Of a DNA stretch of 64,000 nucleotides, positions 16,729-27,053 are shown in pieces (position 1 is the stretch's first letter; every line of letters starts with the position of its first letter). The notes below the pieces were generated by a model. That model had not been told where the DNA came from. It searched no databases and saw only the letters and a list, made by a program, of their open reading frames with translations. Location of the stretch: assembly GCA_024639905.1 (NCBI GenBank), contig JAHEGE010000002.1:134580-198579 (forward strand), in the 5' to 3' direction. This DNA is from Gammaproteobacteria bacterium. Lineage in GTDB: Bacteria; Pseudomonadota; Gammaproteobacteria; Pseudomonadales; Pseudohongiellaceae. Position numbers and translations under genes: made by a program.

Positions 16729-17507
16729 GGCGACTCGCTGGCTGTGTTTACCTCTGCGGGCACCTCAAAGGGCTGCGCGAGGAAAATGACGCCTAGCGCT
16801 GGACTGTCGAGGTAGTGGAACTCTGTGCTGCGCATCTCCCGCGACTGTCTGTTGAGGAAGCGCTGCCCATTGCCTGCGTCTAAGCTCAATTGCGTGTCGA
16901 GAACGATGCGATCTCGTCGGGCATTAAAGTGAAGGTCTATCGTACCGGCCAGCTCGCGTTCTCCCCTCTGTGAGCCATCTGTTTTTGCCTCCTCTACTCT
17001 TAAGCCGCCTTCTATTCGTAGTGGCGTCGATTCTCCCTCATCTTCGAGCGGGGCTCGCCAGACAGCGTGATACAGCAGCCGGTAGTCGGCAGACCTTTCC
17101 AGAGCGCGATTCGTCTGCTGGAAGTCGCTTGCACTGGCAGGCAGTGCGATATTGGGGTCTCGCTGTAGGTCAGCGAAGCGGTAGCTAGACTCGCCGGGCT
17201 GCAAAGGCGTCGGCAGCACTGCCGGCTCGGTGTCGCGGACGAAGTATTGTTCGGGAATCGCGAGCAGCTCACTTAACTGGGTAAGACGCCGCGCGCGAGC
17301 CATGCCTAGCTCGGTAACGTCGACAGAGACGGGCGGCTCTTGGCTGCGGTCGACGACGTTTTCGTTGCTAAACACCGAGAGCTCATAGGTGAACCAACGC
17401 GGCGCCTGCGCAGAGGCGACGCTGGTGCTGAAGACGCTGGCGCTGAATAGGACGACACTAGCAGCGCCTTTCGCGAATAGCGCCAACTGTTGGGCGGTAT
17501 TAAGCAT
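16725..17507 (-). CDS. csiV: CsiV-family protein
   Basis: This 260-residue predicted exported protein has a hydrophobic signal (about 8-33, ending VASAQA), then WFTYELSVFSN, which matches the opening of CsiV-family proteins. The family was described in Vibrio as a peptidoglycan-binding protein needed for D-amino-acid and envelope-stress phenotypes; the role here is inferred. I chose the ATG at 17507, inside ATGCTTAA, which overlaps the mfd stop by 8 bases, because it gives a normal signal peptide; a start 147 bases upstream would lie inside mfd. The mfd-csiV order is common in gammaproteobacteria and supports the call. Confidence 0.72.
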   Translation of the reverse strand: MLNTAQQLALFAKGAASVVLFSASVFSTSVASAQAPRWFTYELSVFSNENVVDRSQEPPVSVDVTELGMARARRLTQLSELLAIPEQYFVRDTEPAVLPTPLQPGESSYRFADLQRDPNIALPASASDFQQTNRALERSADYRLLYHAVWRAPLEDEGESTPLRIEGGLRVEEAKTDGSQRGERELAGTIDLHFNARRDRIVLDTQLSLDAGNGQRFLNRQSREMRSTEFHYLDSPALGVIFLAQPFEVPAEVNTASESP

Positions 17508-20500
17508 TGAGCCGAAGCCGCGCGAGGAGCGCTTCGATAAAGTCGAGTTTGTCATCAGGCACCTCCGCGTTGTGGGTGAAATTAAGCTGGCTTGGGCCGC
17601 TAAATTTAAATAACTGCGGCTGCTCTTGTACGAGTTCAATGAGTGACAGGCCATCGACCTTCGTCTCTTGCTTGAATTCTAGCCTACCCGTGGACGCATT
17701 CGCATCGATCTTATTGATCCCGAAGCCTTGGGCGGCGAGCTTGATATGCGTCACCCTAAACAGCAACTGCAGCGGTTTAGGCAGCATCCCGAAGCGGTCG
17801 ATCATCTCAACCTGCAGGTCGCGTAACTCGTCTGCATCCTTACACGCCGATATGCGCTTGTACATAATTAGGCGAATGTGGACGTCGGGCAAGTAGTCGT
17901 CGGGAATCAATGCCGGGATTCGCAGGTTGATGTCAACCGCCTTCGCAGGCTCGAGATCGACGCTAGGCGCGCGTCCGTCCTTAATCGCAGCAACGGCTTC
18001 TTCAAGCATCTCGGTGAAAAGCGTAAAGCCAATTTTCTGCATATGTCCGCTTTGTTCATCGCCCAAGAGTTCGCCGGCGCCACGAATTTCCAGGTCGTGG
18101 CTTGCCAGGGTAAAGCCTGCGCCGAGATCTGAGGCCGACTGGATCGCGTCTATGCGTTTTTGTGCATCTGGCGTGAGCTTGGTTTGCGTCGGCAATAGCA
18201 GGTATGCGTAGGCTTGGTGGTGCGAGCGGCCCACGCGGCCACGCAGCTGGTGTAGCTGAGCGAGGCCGAATTTGTCTGCACGGTCGATCACGATCGTGTT
18301 GGCGCTAGGAATGTCGATGCCGGTTTCGATGATTGTCGTGCACAGCAGGATGTTAAAGCGCTTGTGGTAAAAGTCGGTCATCACCTTTTCGAGTTCGCGC
18401 TCTGCCATCTGGCCATGCGCGATGCCGATGCGCGCCTGCGGGACGATCTCTTGCAGGTGTGAGGCGGTGCGCTCGATGCTCTTCACTTCGTTGTGCAGGT
18501 AGAATACCTGGCCGCCGCGCAGCAGTTCGCGTGACACGGCTTCCTTAATGAGTCCGTCTTGAGTCTCGCGGACGAAGGTTTTTACCGACAGGCGCTTAGA
18601 GGGTGGCGTCACGATAAGCGACAGATCGCGGATACCCGCGAGGCTCATGTTGAGCGTGCGGGGAATCGGTGTGGCGGTGAGAGTCAATATGTCCACATCG
18701 GCTCGTAGCGCCTTGAGCTTCTCTTTCTGGCGCACGCCGAAGCGATGCTCTTCGTCGATGATGAGAAGGCCTAGGTCTGCGTATTTTATTTCGTTATTGA
18801 GTAGGCGATGCGTGCCCACAAGGATGTCGACTTTGCCGGCGGCGACGCGCTCTAGCACCGCGTTCTGCTCCGCGGTAGTTTTGAAACGGCTAATCACGTC
18901 CACCTCAACCGGCCAATCGGCGAAACGGTCACGCAGGCTTTCGTAATGTTGCTGGGCGAGGAGGGTGGTTGGCACCAGCAAGGCTACCTGCTTATTATTC
19001 TGCACGGCGACGAAGGCCGCGCGCATGGCGACCTCGGTCTTGCCGAAGCCGACATCGCCGCACACGAGCCGGTCCATCGCCCGCGGCATCGCCATGTCGT
19101 CGAGCACGGCGGCGATGGCGGTCTCCTGGTCGGCGGTTTCCTCGAACGGGAAGCTGGCGGCAAATTTATCGTAGTCAATGGCCTGGGTCTCATAATTGAA
19201 ACCCTTCTTCGCCTCGCGCTGCGCATAAATATCGAGCAGCTCGGCGGCGACGTCGCGAATCTTCTCCGCGGCCTTGCGCTTCGCCTTTGCCCAGCTATCC
19301 GTGCCTAGGGTATTGAGTGGCGCGCCATCCTCTTCTCCGCCGCTGTAGCGGCTAATAAGCTCAAGCGAGGCAACCGGTACGTAGAGCTTGGCCTCGTTCG
19401 CGTATTCGAGCATGAGGAATTCGGTTGCCTGGCCATCGGTGACGATCGTTTCGAGGCCGCGGTAGCGTCCGATGCCATGGTCGATATGCACGACGGCATC
19501 GTTAAGCCGCAGCTCGGTGAGGCTCTTAATGATGAAGTCAGTATTGCTCTGCGTAGCGCGACGTCGGCGACGCTGGGCGACGCGATTGCCAAACAGCTGC
19601 GCTTCGGTAACTAGCAATAGCTGTTCGTCTTCAAGCCACAGGCCGTGATCTAGCGGGGCGATGGCGATGCCGAGATTCTCATCGCTCTCGACGAAGTCCT
19701 GCCAATGCTCAAATTGTCTAGGACGCAGGCCGATCTGCTTCAGCACTTCGATGAGCGTCTCGCGCCGTCCCGCCGTCTCGGCGCAAAATAAAATACGCTG
19801 TTCTGGCCGCTCCGCGAGGAATTGCAGCAGAGCCGCGAAGGGCATCTTGAGCGAGGTGTCGCTGGATAGCGGCGGTAGGGGAGAGCTACCGAGGCTATAG
19901 GCGGAGGGGTCTTGGCGGAATTCGATCTGGCGGAAGCGTTTGAACTCGCGCAGCAGGTCGTCTATCGGCAGGAAAATCTCGGTGGGCTCTAGTATTGGTC
20001 GTTGGCGATCGAATTGGCGGTCTTCGAAGCGTGCTTCGATATCGTGCCAAAAGCTATCGCCTGCGTCTTTTAGCCGGCCCAGCCTGCAGAGTGTCGTCGT
20101 CTCGGGCAGATAGTCGAAGACGGTGTTGAGTCCATCGAAAAACAGACTCAAATAATATTCAAGGCCTGGCGAGGCGAGTCCGTCGCTGACATCTTGGTAA
20201 AGCGGCGCCTGTCTTAGGTCGACATCGAAGCGGTCGCGAAAGGCGCTGCGGAAGCGGGTAACGCCAGCCTCATCGAGCGGGTATTCGCGGCCTGGCAAGA
20301 GTCGCACCTCGGGGATTTTGCCCTCGGACAGTTGGGTTTCGGGATTGAAAAGCCGCAAGGTCTCGATTTCGTCATCCCACAGGTCGATGCGGAAGGGCTG
20401 GCGGCTACCCATAGGGAACAGGTCGATGATCGAGCCGCGAACGGCGAACTCGCCGTGTTCGTAAACTGCATCCACGCTTTGATAACCCGCGGCTACCAGC

Positions 20501-20940
20501 TGAGCGCGCAGTTCATTGATGACGAGCTTCTGGCCTACCTTGAGTTTCAGGGTGTTGGCCAGCACATAGGCCTTGGGCGGCAGTTTGTGCATGAGGCTGG
20601 TGATTGAGACGACTAAGATGCCGCGCTCGAGGTTGGGCAAGTGGTATAGCGCGCTCAAGCGGTCGGAAACGATATCCTGATGCGGCGAGAAATTGTCGTA
20701 GGGCAGCGTCTCCCAATCAGGCAAGCTGAAGAGTTTTAACGCCGGGTCATTGGCGATGAAATAGCGCAGCTCGCGGCGCAGCTCCTCCATGCCCTCGTTG
20801 CTCTCGCAGATGACCAGAACCGGTCCCGCGGCTTTGGTTGCCGCTTCGGCTATAGCGAGGCTGCGGGCGCTGCCGTGCGCATCGCTCCAAAACTGGGTCT
20901 GATAGCTGTCTTGAGGAATAGGAGGGGAGAACGGGTTCAT
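17500..20940 (-). CDS. mfd: Transcription-repair coupling factor Mfd
   Basis: This 1146-residue protein has the full Mfd plan: a UvrB-like N-terminal module (to about 340), the RNA-polymerase-interaction domain, the RecG-like translocase and the C-terminal TRCF domain. Visible motifs are VHIDHGIGRYRGLE, GDVGFGKTEVAMRAA (Walker A), IIDEEHRFGVRQKE (DEEH Walker B), TATPIPRTLNMS, and HQLRGRVGRS (motif VI). Mfd releases RNA polymerase stalled at DNA lesions and recruits UvrA. The length matches the family (about 1150). It has its own promoter region, shared with the divergent gap gene. Confidence 0.97.
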   Translation of the reverse strand: MNPFSPPIPQDSYQTQFWSDAHGSARSLAIAEAATKAAGPVLVICESNEGMEELRRELRYFIANDPALKLFSLPDWETLPYDNFSPHQDIVSDRLSALYHLPNLERGILVVSITSLMHKLPPKAYVLANTLKLKVGQKLVINELRAQLVAAGYQSVDAVYEHGEFAVRGSIIDLFPMGSRQPFRIDLWDDEIETLRLFNPETQLSEGKIPEVRLLPGREYPLDEAGVTRFRSAFRDRFDVDLRQAPLYQDVSDGLASPGLEYYLSLFFDGLNTVFDYLPETTTLCRLGRLKDAGDSFWHDIEARFEDRQFDRQRPILEPTEIFLPIDDLLREFKRFRQIEFRQDPSAYSLGSSPLPPLSSDTSLKMPFAALLQFLAERPEQRILFCAETAGRRETLIEVLKQIGLRPRQFEHWQDFVESDENLGIAIAPLDHGLWLEDEQLLLVTEAQLFGNRVAQRRRRRATQSNTDFIIKSLTELRLNDAVVHIDHGIGRYRGLETIVTDGQATEFLMLEYANEAKLYVPVASLELISRYSGGEEDGAPLNTLGTDSWAKAKRKAAEKIRDVAAELLDIYAQREAKKGFNYETQAIDYDKFAASFPFEETADQETAIAAVLDDMAMPRAMDRLVCGDVGFGKTEVAMRAAFVAVQNNKQVALLVPTTLLAQQHYESLRDRFADWPVEVDVISRFKTTAEQNAVLERVAAGKVDILVGTHRLLNNEIKYADLGLLIIDEEHRFGVRQKEKLKALRADVDILTLTATPIPRTLNMSLAGIRDLSLIVTPPSKRLSVKTFVRETQDGLIKEAVSRELLRGGQVFYLHNEVKSIERTASHLQEIVPQARIGIAHGQMAERELEKVMTDFYHKRFNILLCTTIIETGIDIPSANTIVIDRADKFGLAQLHQLRGRVGRSHHQAYAYLLLPTQTKLTPDAQKRIDAIQSASDLGAGFTLASHDLEIRGAGELLGDEQSGHMQKIGFTLFTEMLEEAVAAIKDGRAPSVDLEPAKAVDINLRIPALIPDDYLPDVHIRLIMYKRISACKDADELRDLQVEMIDRFGMLPKPLQLLFRVTHIKLAAQGFGINKIDANASTGRLEFKQETKVDGLSLIELVQEQPQLFKFSGPSQLNFTHNAEVPDDKLDFIEALLARLRLNA

Positions 20941-21163
20941 AGGCGATGTCGGTGCGATTTAGGCTGGTGGTTCGCTGACCGCGAGTATAGCCCAGTTCTG
21001 GCCGTGTTTGTTGCACCTGCCAGCCATAACTCGGATAATGCGCGGCTTAATTTAGGGTCTTCTTGCGCAGCAGCGCAGCGGTGGGGCCAAGTATTCGTCG
21101 CACTCGGCGAGCCAACGCGCACAGGACATCGAGCCTGTGGGTCTATAGAGAGAAGGGGATTTC

Positions 21164-22630
21164 GTGGTCCGTCCAAGCGTAGATGACTTTTTTGGTGATT
21201 GGAAACAACGTGAAACGTTAGTGCAGGAGATGATTCCGGTTATCGGGCGTCTCTTTAGTCAGCGTAATGTCGGTATGTTTATCTACGGACGTCCGCTGCA
21301 CAATCGCTCTGTGACCTTCATCATGAAATCGCATCGGTTTGTGCGTCAGGTCGAGCGCAACGAGATGTCTGAGTTCGAGTCGCATCCCATGCTCATGGAG
21401 CTCGCTAAGCTCGACCTTTGGAATGCGCAGATCGACCTCGGCAAGCTGACTGTTGCCTATATGCAACATCTCGAGACTGCGGGTGATAGCCCAACCAGCG
21501 TCGCCGATTTTGTGCGGGCGGAGCTCGGGCACATGGACGGGGTGAACGAAAAGCCGGTCGAAAAATCGCAAGACGTAGTGCTCTACGGCTTCGGCCGAAT
21601 CGGTCGCCTCATGGCGCGCCTGCTAATCGAGCGCACGAGCAATGGCGAAGTAATGAGGCTAAAAGCGATCGTTGTTCGCCCCGGGGGCGAGGGCGACCTG
21701 GATAAGCGGGCGAACTTATTCACCAATGATTCGGTGCATGGCACGTTCCAGGGCACGCTGCGCGTCGATCACGAGCGCAATATGCTCATCGCCAACGGCA
21801 ATGAGATTCGCGTGATTTACGCAAGCGCACCGGAAGAAATCGATTACCGCGACTACGGCATAGACGATGCATTGATCATCGACAATACGGGGATGTTCCG
21901 CGATGAAGCTGGTCTTTCGCGACACTTGGCGGCCAAGGGTGCCGCTAAGGTAATCCTCACGGCCCCAGGCAAGGGTGATATCAAGAATATCGTCTACGGT
22001 ATTAATGATGACCAGATTACGCCGGACGACAAGATCATTACCGCGGCGTCGTGCACGACCAATGCCATAGCCCCAGTGCTTAAAGTGGTTAACGACCGCT
22101 TCGGCATCAGTCACGGCCACGTCGAGACCGTGCATGCTTACACTAACGACCAGAACCTCATCGACAACTACCACAAGGGAAGTCGTCGCGGACGCAGCGC
22201 TGCGCTGAATATGGTGCTTACGGAGACTGGTGCGGCGAAAGCGGTGGTCAAAGCGGTGCCTGAGCTCGAGGGTAAGCTCACTGGCAACGCGATTCGTGTG
22301 CCTATTCCTAACGTCTCCATGGCTATTCTCAACCTGACCCTCGAGAATGCGACGAGTAAAGAAGAGATTAACGAATTCCTCCGCGATATTGCGCTGCACT
22401 CGAAGCTGCAAAATCAGATCAGTTACACCGAATCGCCCGATGCTGTATCCAGTGATTTCGTTGGGACGCGGGAGGCGGGTGTTGTTGATTCGAATGCCAC
22501 TATCGTTAGCGGTAACAATGTTGTGCTGTACCTGTGGTACGACAATGAATTCGGCTACTGCTGTCAGGTCGGACGCATGGTGTACAAGATGGCTGGGGTC
22601 AAATACCAGTACTATCCCGAAGAAGCCTAA
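21164..22630 (+). CDS. gap: Long-form glyceraldehyde-3-phosphate dehydrogenase
   Basis: This 488-residue enzyme has an extra N-terminal region of about 135 residues before the NAD-binding Rossmann motif GFGRIGR (142-148). The catalytic site SCTTN carries C297, and HAYTNDQNLIDNYHKG and GSRRGRSAALNM follow as in class I GAPDH. It oxidises or forms glyceraldehyde-3-phosphate with NAD(P). The roughly 480-residue form is known in marine gammaproteobacteria; whether it runs in glycolysis or gluconeogenesis is not evident. The start is GTG with AGAAGGGG upstream. The extension has no motif I can name. Confidence 0.9.
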   Translation: MVRPSVDDFFGDWKQRETLVQEMIPVIGRLFSQRNVGMFIYGRPLHNRSVTFIMKSHRFVRQVERNEMSEFESHPMLMELAKLDLWNAQIDLGKLTVAYMQHLETAGDSPTSVADFVRAELGHMDGVNEKPVEKSQDVVLYGFGRIGRLMARLLIERTSNGEVMRLKAIVVRPGGEGDLDKRANLFTNDSVHGTFQGTLRVDHERNMLIANGNEIRVIYASAPEEIDYRDYGIDDALIIDNTGMFRDEAGLSRHLAAKGAAKVILTAPGKGDIKNIVYGINDDQITPDDKIITAASCTTNAIAPVLKVVNDRFGISHGHVETVHAYTNDQNLIDNYHKGSRRGRSAALNMVLTETGAAKAVVKAVPELEGKLTGNAIRVPIPNVSMAILNLTLENATSKEEINEFLRDIALHSKLQNQISYTESPDAVSSDFVGTREAGVVDSNATIVSGNNVVLYLWYDNEFGYCCQVGRMVYKMAGVKYQYYPEEA

Positions 22631-22690
22631 GCACACTGATTCGTTGAGGGTTTTGAGTTTTTGACACTGGAAATCCTGGCGCGTAGGGTC

Positions 22691-22696
22691 TATAAT
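22691..22696 (+). promoter_or_regulatory. Candidate -10 element before nqrA
   Basis: A perfect TATAAT lies 180 bases before nqrA. TTGACA occurs at 22661-22666, but the spacer is 24 bases, too long for a normal sigma-70 pair. A weaker TGGAAA lies nearer. It is a plausible start of the nqr transcript with a long leader, not more. Confidence 0.3.
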
Positions 22697-22875
22697 TTGC
22701 CGCGCCCGAAATCGCTAGTCTAGCGCCGTGACGATGGACTTCAAAGCGCCGCGGGTGATAAGCAAATCCGAGCACACAGTTGGCAAATTTGACGCGGTGG
22801 TAACGCATCTAATTAGCCCGCTGGTAGCGTATGACGGCTAGCCCCACTCCAGTCAGAAGGCGATAGACTTAGGCA

Positions 22876-24228
22876 ATGAATAGAATTAAGCGTGGCATGC
22901 AGCTACCGATCTCCGGCGCGCCGGAGCAGATCATTGGGAGCGCACAGGCGCCGCGTTCTGTCGCGCTGGTTGGGAGCGACTACGTAGGAATGAAGCCGAC
23001 TATGCTGGTCGCCGAAGGCGACCGCGTGAAGCTCGGCCAGCCTCTGTTTAGCGACAAGAAAAACCCCGACGTCTTCTACACCTCGCCCGGTTGCGGTGTG
23101 GTGAGTGCAATTAATCGCGGCTATCAGCGCCGCCTCCTGTCGGTCGTCGTCGAGCTCGATGGCGACGAACAAGTAGAGCTCGCTGCTTATGAGCCCGCTG
23201 CTCTGCACTCGCTGACCCGTGAGCAGATTGTCCAAGACCTCGTGACTTCGGGCCTGTGGACCGCGCTCAGGGTGCGCCCCTTTAGTAAAGTGCCGGAACC
23301 TGCCGTGCAACCGCTGGCGCTATTTATTAACGGCATGGACACGAACCCCCTCGCGGCGAATCCGGCGGTCGTCCTAGCCGATCGGATGGACGACTTCGCT
23401 CGTGGCGTAAATCTTCTCTCTCGGCTACCCAAGTCGGGCACGTTTCTTTGCGTCGATGGCGCGGTAAAGTCGCTATTGTCTAATTGCCAACTTGACTCGA
23501 GCGTTCGCGTAGAAGAGTTTTCTGGCCCGCATCCTGCTGGGCTCAGTGGCACGCACATCCATACGCTCGCGCCAGCTGGGCTTGCGCGGCAGATCGCTTA
23601 CATCAACTACCAAGATGTTGCAGCAATCGGCAAATTATTCGCCACAGGCGTGCTCGAGGCTAGTCGTGTAATTTCGCTAGCCGGTCCGCAAGTCACCGCG
23701 CCTCGGCTAGTGCGCTCGCGTTTGGGCGCTAGCCTCGACGAATTGTGCGCAGGCGAGCTCATGGGTAACGACAATCGACTCATCACCGGTTCGGTGCTCG
23801 GCGGACGTAAAGCCGACGGCGTGGAAGCCTTTCTCGGGCGTTATCATCTGCAAGTTAGCGTGTTACGCGAAGGGCGCGATCGTCCGCTATTCGGCTATTT
23901 ATCCCCGGGCCGTGACAGGCATTCGGTGATGGGTATCTATCTCAGTAGCTTCTTTAAGGGCGAACCGCTCCCCCTCAGCACGAGCGCGCAAGGCAGCGAT
24001 AGGGCGATGGTGCCGATCGGCGCCTACGAGAAGATCATGCCGCTAGACATCTTGCCGACACAGCTGCTGCGAGCCCTGATAGTCGGTGACATTGAATCTG
24101 CGATTAATCTCGGCGCGCTGGAGTTGGACGAGGAAGACCTCGCGCTCTGCAGCTATGTGTGCCCGGGAAAATACGAATACGGAACGCTGCTGCGCGACAA
24201 CCTCGCGCGTATCGAGAAAGAAGCGTAG
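22876..24228 (+). CDS. nqrA: Na+-translocating NADH:quinone oxidoreductase subunit A
   Basis: This 450-residue peripheral subunit of the sodium pump starts with IKRGMQLPISGAPEQ, the NqrA signature, and contains DYVGMKPTM, SPGCGVVSAINRG and the NqrA C-terminal region (IVGDIESAINLGALELDEEDLALCSYVCPGK, seen in parts). NqrA contributes to quinone binding on the cytoplasmic side. It opens an operon of nqrABCDEF, apbE and nqrM. Length matches the family (about 447). Confidence 0.96.
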   Translation: MNRIKRGMQLPISGAPEQIIGSAQAPRSVALVGSDYVGMKPTMLVAEGDRVKLGQPLFSDKKNPDVFYTSPGCGVVSAINRGYQRRLLSVVVELDGDEQVELAAYEPAALHSLTREQIVQDLVTSGLWTALRVRPFSKVPEPAVQPLALFINGMDTNPLAANPAVVLADRMDDFARGVNLLSRLPKSGTFLCVDGAVKSLLSNCQLDSSVRVEEFSGPHPAGLSGTHIHTLAPAGLARQIAYINYQDVAAIGKLFATGVLEASRVISLAGPQVTAPRLVRSRLGASLDELCAGELMGNDNRLITGSVLGGRKADGVEAFLGRYHLQVSVLREGRDRPLFGYLSPGRDRHSVMGIYLSSFFKGEPLPLSTSAQGSDRAMVPIGAYEKIMPLDILPTQLLRALIVGDIESAINLGALELDEEDLALCSYVCPGKYEYGTLLRDNLARIEKEA

Positions 24229-24304
24229 CTCCGGCGAACGCGAACACAGCTAATACTGCTAAGTTGGCAGCAGGCCTCGACTAACGGCCTTAATTGGAAG
24301 CCAG

Positions 24305-25522
24305 ATGGGATTACGACGAATACTAGACGACCTCGAGCCTCACTTCGAAGAAGGAGGGCGCTTCGGTAAGTTCTATGCGCTTTACGAGGCAGTAGACACT
24401 ATTTTCTACAGCCCCAGTAAAATCACCGTCGCGCAGCCGCATGTGCGCGATGGAATCGATCTGAAGCGGGTGATGATAACCGTATGGATCGCCGCCTTTT
24501 TCCCCATGTTCTATGGCATGGCGAACCTCGGCTACCAGGCGAATTCGGCGATCATGAATCTAGGGCTTGCCGGCACGGGCGACTGGCATGAGGTCATCAT
24601 CTCCCTTCTCGCTGGCCATAATCCCGAGAGCCTATGGGACAACATGATCTACGGGGCCGCGCACTACTTGCCGATTTACGCCACGGTTTTCGCCGTCGGT
24701 GGTTTCTGGGAGGTCTTGTTCGCGATCAAGCGTAGGCACGAGATCAACGAGGGCTTTTTCGTCACCTCGATCCTCCTCACGCTAATCTTGCCACCGGATA
24801 TCCCGCTTTGGCAGGCGGCGCTAGGGATTAGCTTCGGTATCGTAATTGGTAAGGAAGTGTTTGGCGGTACGGGGAAAAACTTCCTCAATCCTGCGCTTAC
24901 GGCGCGTGCGTTTCTCTACTTTGCCTACGCGCCACAGATGTCAGGTGATGCAGTGTGGACAGCCGTCGACGGCTTCAGCGGTGCGACTGCGCTTAGCCAA
25001 ATGGCGACCAACGGGCTGCCTGTGGTCGCTGCGGCAACTGGGGAGCAACTGACGTGGCTCAACGCGTTTTTCGGCCAGATGCAGGGCTCGATCGGTGAGA
25101 CTTCGACATTTGCAATTCTGCTCGGTGGCGCGCTCCTCCTCATCACCCGGATTGCATCGTGGCGCACCATGTTGGGAGTCTTCCTCGGCATGGCGGCGAC
25201 GGCGACGCTATTTAACCTAATTGGCTCAGACACGAACCCTCATTTCGCTACGCCATGGTATTGGCATGCGGTGGTCGGTGGATTCGCCTTTGGCATGGTG
25301 TATATGGCGACCGACCCGGTTTCTTCTTCTATGACTAATTCGGGAAAGTGGTTCTACGGTGCACTCATTGGCTTCATGACTATTATCATTCGTGTCGTTA
25401 ATCCGGCTTATCCCGAGGGCATCATGCTCGCGATTCTATTTGCAAACCTGTTCGCGCCGCTGATCGACTTTAGCGTAGTGCGGGCGAATATCAGCAGGAG
25501 GCGCGCCCGCGGTGTCATCTAA
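24305..25522 (+). CDS. nqrB: Na+-translocating NADH:quinone oxidoreductase subunit B
   Basis: This 405-residue membrane subunit carries covalent FMN on Thr228 in the motif SGAT (225-228, within [10 protein letters not shown]) and also binds riboflavin in the family. There are about ten membrane helices, with [17 protein letters not shown] and [17 protein letters not shown] as conserved landmarks. It is part of the Na+ path. ApbE, encoded downstream, attaches the FMN. It overlaps nqrC by 11 bases. Confidence 0.96.
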   Translation: MGLRRILDDLEPHFEEGGRFGKFYALYEAVDTIFYSPSKITVAQPHVRDGIDLKRVMITVWIAAFFPMFYGMANLGYQANSAIMNLGLAGTGDWHEVIISLLAGHNPESLWDNMIYGAAHYLPIYATVFAVGGFWEVLFAIKRRHEINEGFFVTSILLTLILPPDIPLWQAALGISFGIVIGKEVFGGTGKNFLNPALTARAFLYFAYAPQMSGDAVWTAVDGFSGATALSQMATNGLPVVAAATGEQLTWLNAFFGQMQGSIGETSTFAILLGGALLLITRIASWRTMLGVFLGMAATATLFNLIGSDTNPHFATPWYWHAVVGGFAFGMVYMATDPVSSSMTNSGKWFYGALIGFMTIIIRVVNPAYPEGIMLAILFANLFAPLIDFSVVRANISRRRARGVI

Positions 25523-26318
25523 AGATTCAGTTTCACGAACCCTCGTCGTCGCCTTTTTCTTGTGCGTAGTGTGTTCGATCCTCGTGTCTGGTACCGCGGT
25601 CGTGCTCAAGCCGATGCAAGACGAGAACCGCGTACTCGATCGCAACAAGAACATTCTTAGCGCAGCAGGGCTTTACGATGCGAAGTCGACTGCCAACAGC
25701 GAAGTGGCGGAATTGTTTAGCCGCTTCACGCCGCGCTTGGTCGATATTAAAGCGGGGCGCTTCCTCGAGGCCGAAGAGATCGCCGAACTTGGTATCGATA
25801 TCGCCAGCTATGATCAGCGGAAGGTGGTTACTGACCCCGCGCTGTCAGAAGCGCTCAGCAGTGCGGAAGACCTCGCCGACGTAAAGCGCCGCGCACTGTA
25901 TCAAATGGTCTATTTAGTGCAGGACGAGGCTGGGGACCTGGAGACCATCGTATTGCCCGTGAGCGGCTATGGTCTGTGGGGCATTCTCTACGGATTTATG
26001 GCGCTAGAAGGCGATGCGAATACGGTGAAAGGGCTGTCGTTCTACGAGTTGAAAGAGACTCCCGGGCTCGGCGCAGAAGTGCGCAATCCACGCTGGCAGG
26101 CTTTGTGGCCTGGCAAGAAAGTCTTTACCGCGAGTGGCGATGTTGGCCTGACCGTTGTGAAGGGAGCCGGTGGCGGTGACTACGAGGTCGATGGGCTGTC
26201 GGGTGCGACACTGACGAGTCGCGGAGTGGCTAACCTTGTTCAGTATTGGCTGGGTGAATCCGCCTTCGGGCCCTTGTTGAAGCAACTGGCTACCGAGTCG
26301 AGGGTCGCTACACGATAG
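25512..26318 (+). CDS. nqrC: Na+-translocating NADH:quinone oxidoreductase subunit C
   Basis: This 268-residue subunit has one N-terminal membrane helix (about 10-32) and a periplasmic FMN domain with the attachment motif SGAT (Thr233). [14 protein letters not shown] and ETPGLGAEV are further family landmarks. It passes electrons between the flavins of the pump. The start is GTG and lies inside nqrB. A short gap of 66 bases with a weak hairpin separates it from nqrD. Confidence 0.95.
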   Translation: MSSKDSVSRTLVVAFFLCVVCSILVSGTAVVLKPMQDENRVLDRNKNILSAAGLYDAKSTANSEVAELFSRFTPRLVDIKAGRFLEAEEIAELGIDIASYDQRKVVTDPALSEALSSAEDLADVKRRALYQMVYLVQDEAGDLETIVLPVSGYGLWGILYGFMALEGDANTVKGLSFYELKETPGLGAEVRNPRWQALWPGKKVFTASGDVGLTVVKGAGGGDYEVDGLSGATLTSRGVANLVQYWLGESAFGPLLKQLATESRVATR

Positions 26319-26324
26319 CGAAAG

Positions 26325-26344
26325 GGTCTTAAAGGACCGTTTTT
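26325..26344 (+). terminator. Weak hairpin with T run between nqrC and nqrD
   Basis: GGTC (26325-26328) can pair with GACC (26335-26338), followed by G and five T. The stem is only 4 bp, so it would be a weak attenuator at most, perhaps tuning subunit ratios. Confidence 0.25.
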
Positions 26345-26384
26345 AGCATTTAACGCTGATTAAGAAACAGGAAAGGATCAATCT

Positions 26385-27053
26385 ATGGCGAGCGCCAAAG
26401 AAGTCGTCTTAAATCCCTTATTCGATAACAACCCCATCGCACTGCAGATCCTCGGGGTTTGTTCTGCGTTGGCGGTGACGACACAGCTCAGCGTCACGCT
26501 GGTAATGTGTATCGCACTGACGAGCGTCACGGCGTTCTCGAATCTGTTCATCTCGATGATTCGAAATTACATGCCCTCGAGCATTCGTATCATCATTCAG
26601 ATGACGATCATTGCGTCGCTAGTTATCGCTGTGGACCAGTTTCTACAAGCCTACGCTTATGAAATCAGCAAAAGCCTGAGCGTCTTCGTAGGGCTTATCA
26701 TCACCAACTGCATCGTCATGGGTCGTGCCGAGGCATTTGCCATGAAGAACCCGCCGATCTTGAGTTTCCTCGATGGTATCGGCAATGGCCTTGGCTACAG
26801 TGTTGTCTTGGTCACGGTTGCAGTATTCCGCGAGCTACTCGGCTCAGGTTCTCTGTTAGGCATAGAAATTTTACCTTTGGTGGGGAACGGAGGGTGGTAT
26901 CAGGGCAATGGCCTCATGCTGCTCGCCCCGAGCGCTTTCTTCATCATCGGCCTGTTCGTGTGGGTGCTGAGAAGCGTGAAGTCGGAGCAGGTTGAAAGTG
27001 CAGAATTCCGCATCGCGCCGCACGCCGCGCCTGCAAAAGAGGGAGCCTTTTAA
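26385..27053 (+). CDS. nqrD: Na+-translocating NADH:quinone oxidoreductase subunit D
   Basis: This 222-residue subunit has six predicted membrane helices and the NqrD/RnfE landmarks [32 protein letters not shown] (with the conserved Cys of the NC pair) and [10 protein letters not shown]. NqrD and NqrE form an inverted pair whose four Cys hold an iron or 2Fe-2S centre in the membrane. AGGAAAGGA precedes the ATG. It runs directly into nqrE with no gap. Confidence 0.96.
   Translation: MASAKEVVLNPLFDNNPIALQILGVCSALAVTTQLSVTLVMCIALTSVTAFSNLFISMIRNYMPSSIRIIIQMTIIASLVIAVDQFLQAYAYEISKSLSVFVGLIITNCIVMGRAEAFAMKNPPILSFLDGIGNGLGYSVVLVTVAVFRELLGSGSLLGIEILPLVGNGGWYQGNGLMLLAPSAFFIIGLFVWVLRSVKSEQVESAEFRIAPHAAPAKEGAF

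Noticed and set aside
21716-22636. 306-codon open frame opposite gap
   Set aside because: It mirrors a well-supported GAPDH gene and shows no motif of its own.
22661-22696. Sigma-70 promoter TTGACA...TATAAT before nqrA
   Set aside because: The spacer is 24 bases, well outside the usual 16-18, so only the -10 box was kept as a weak candidate.
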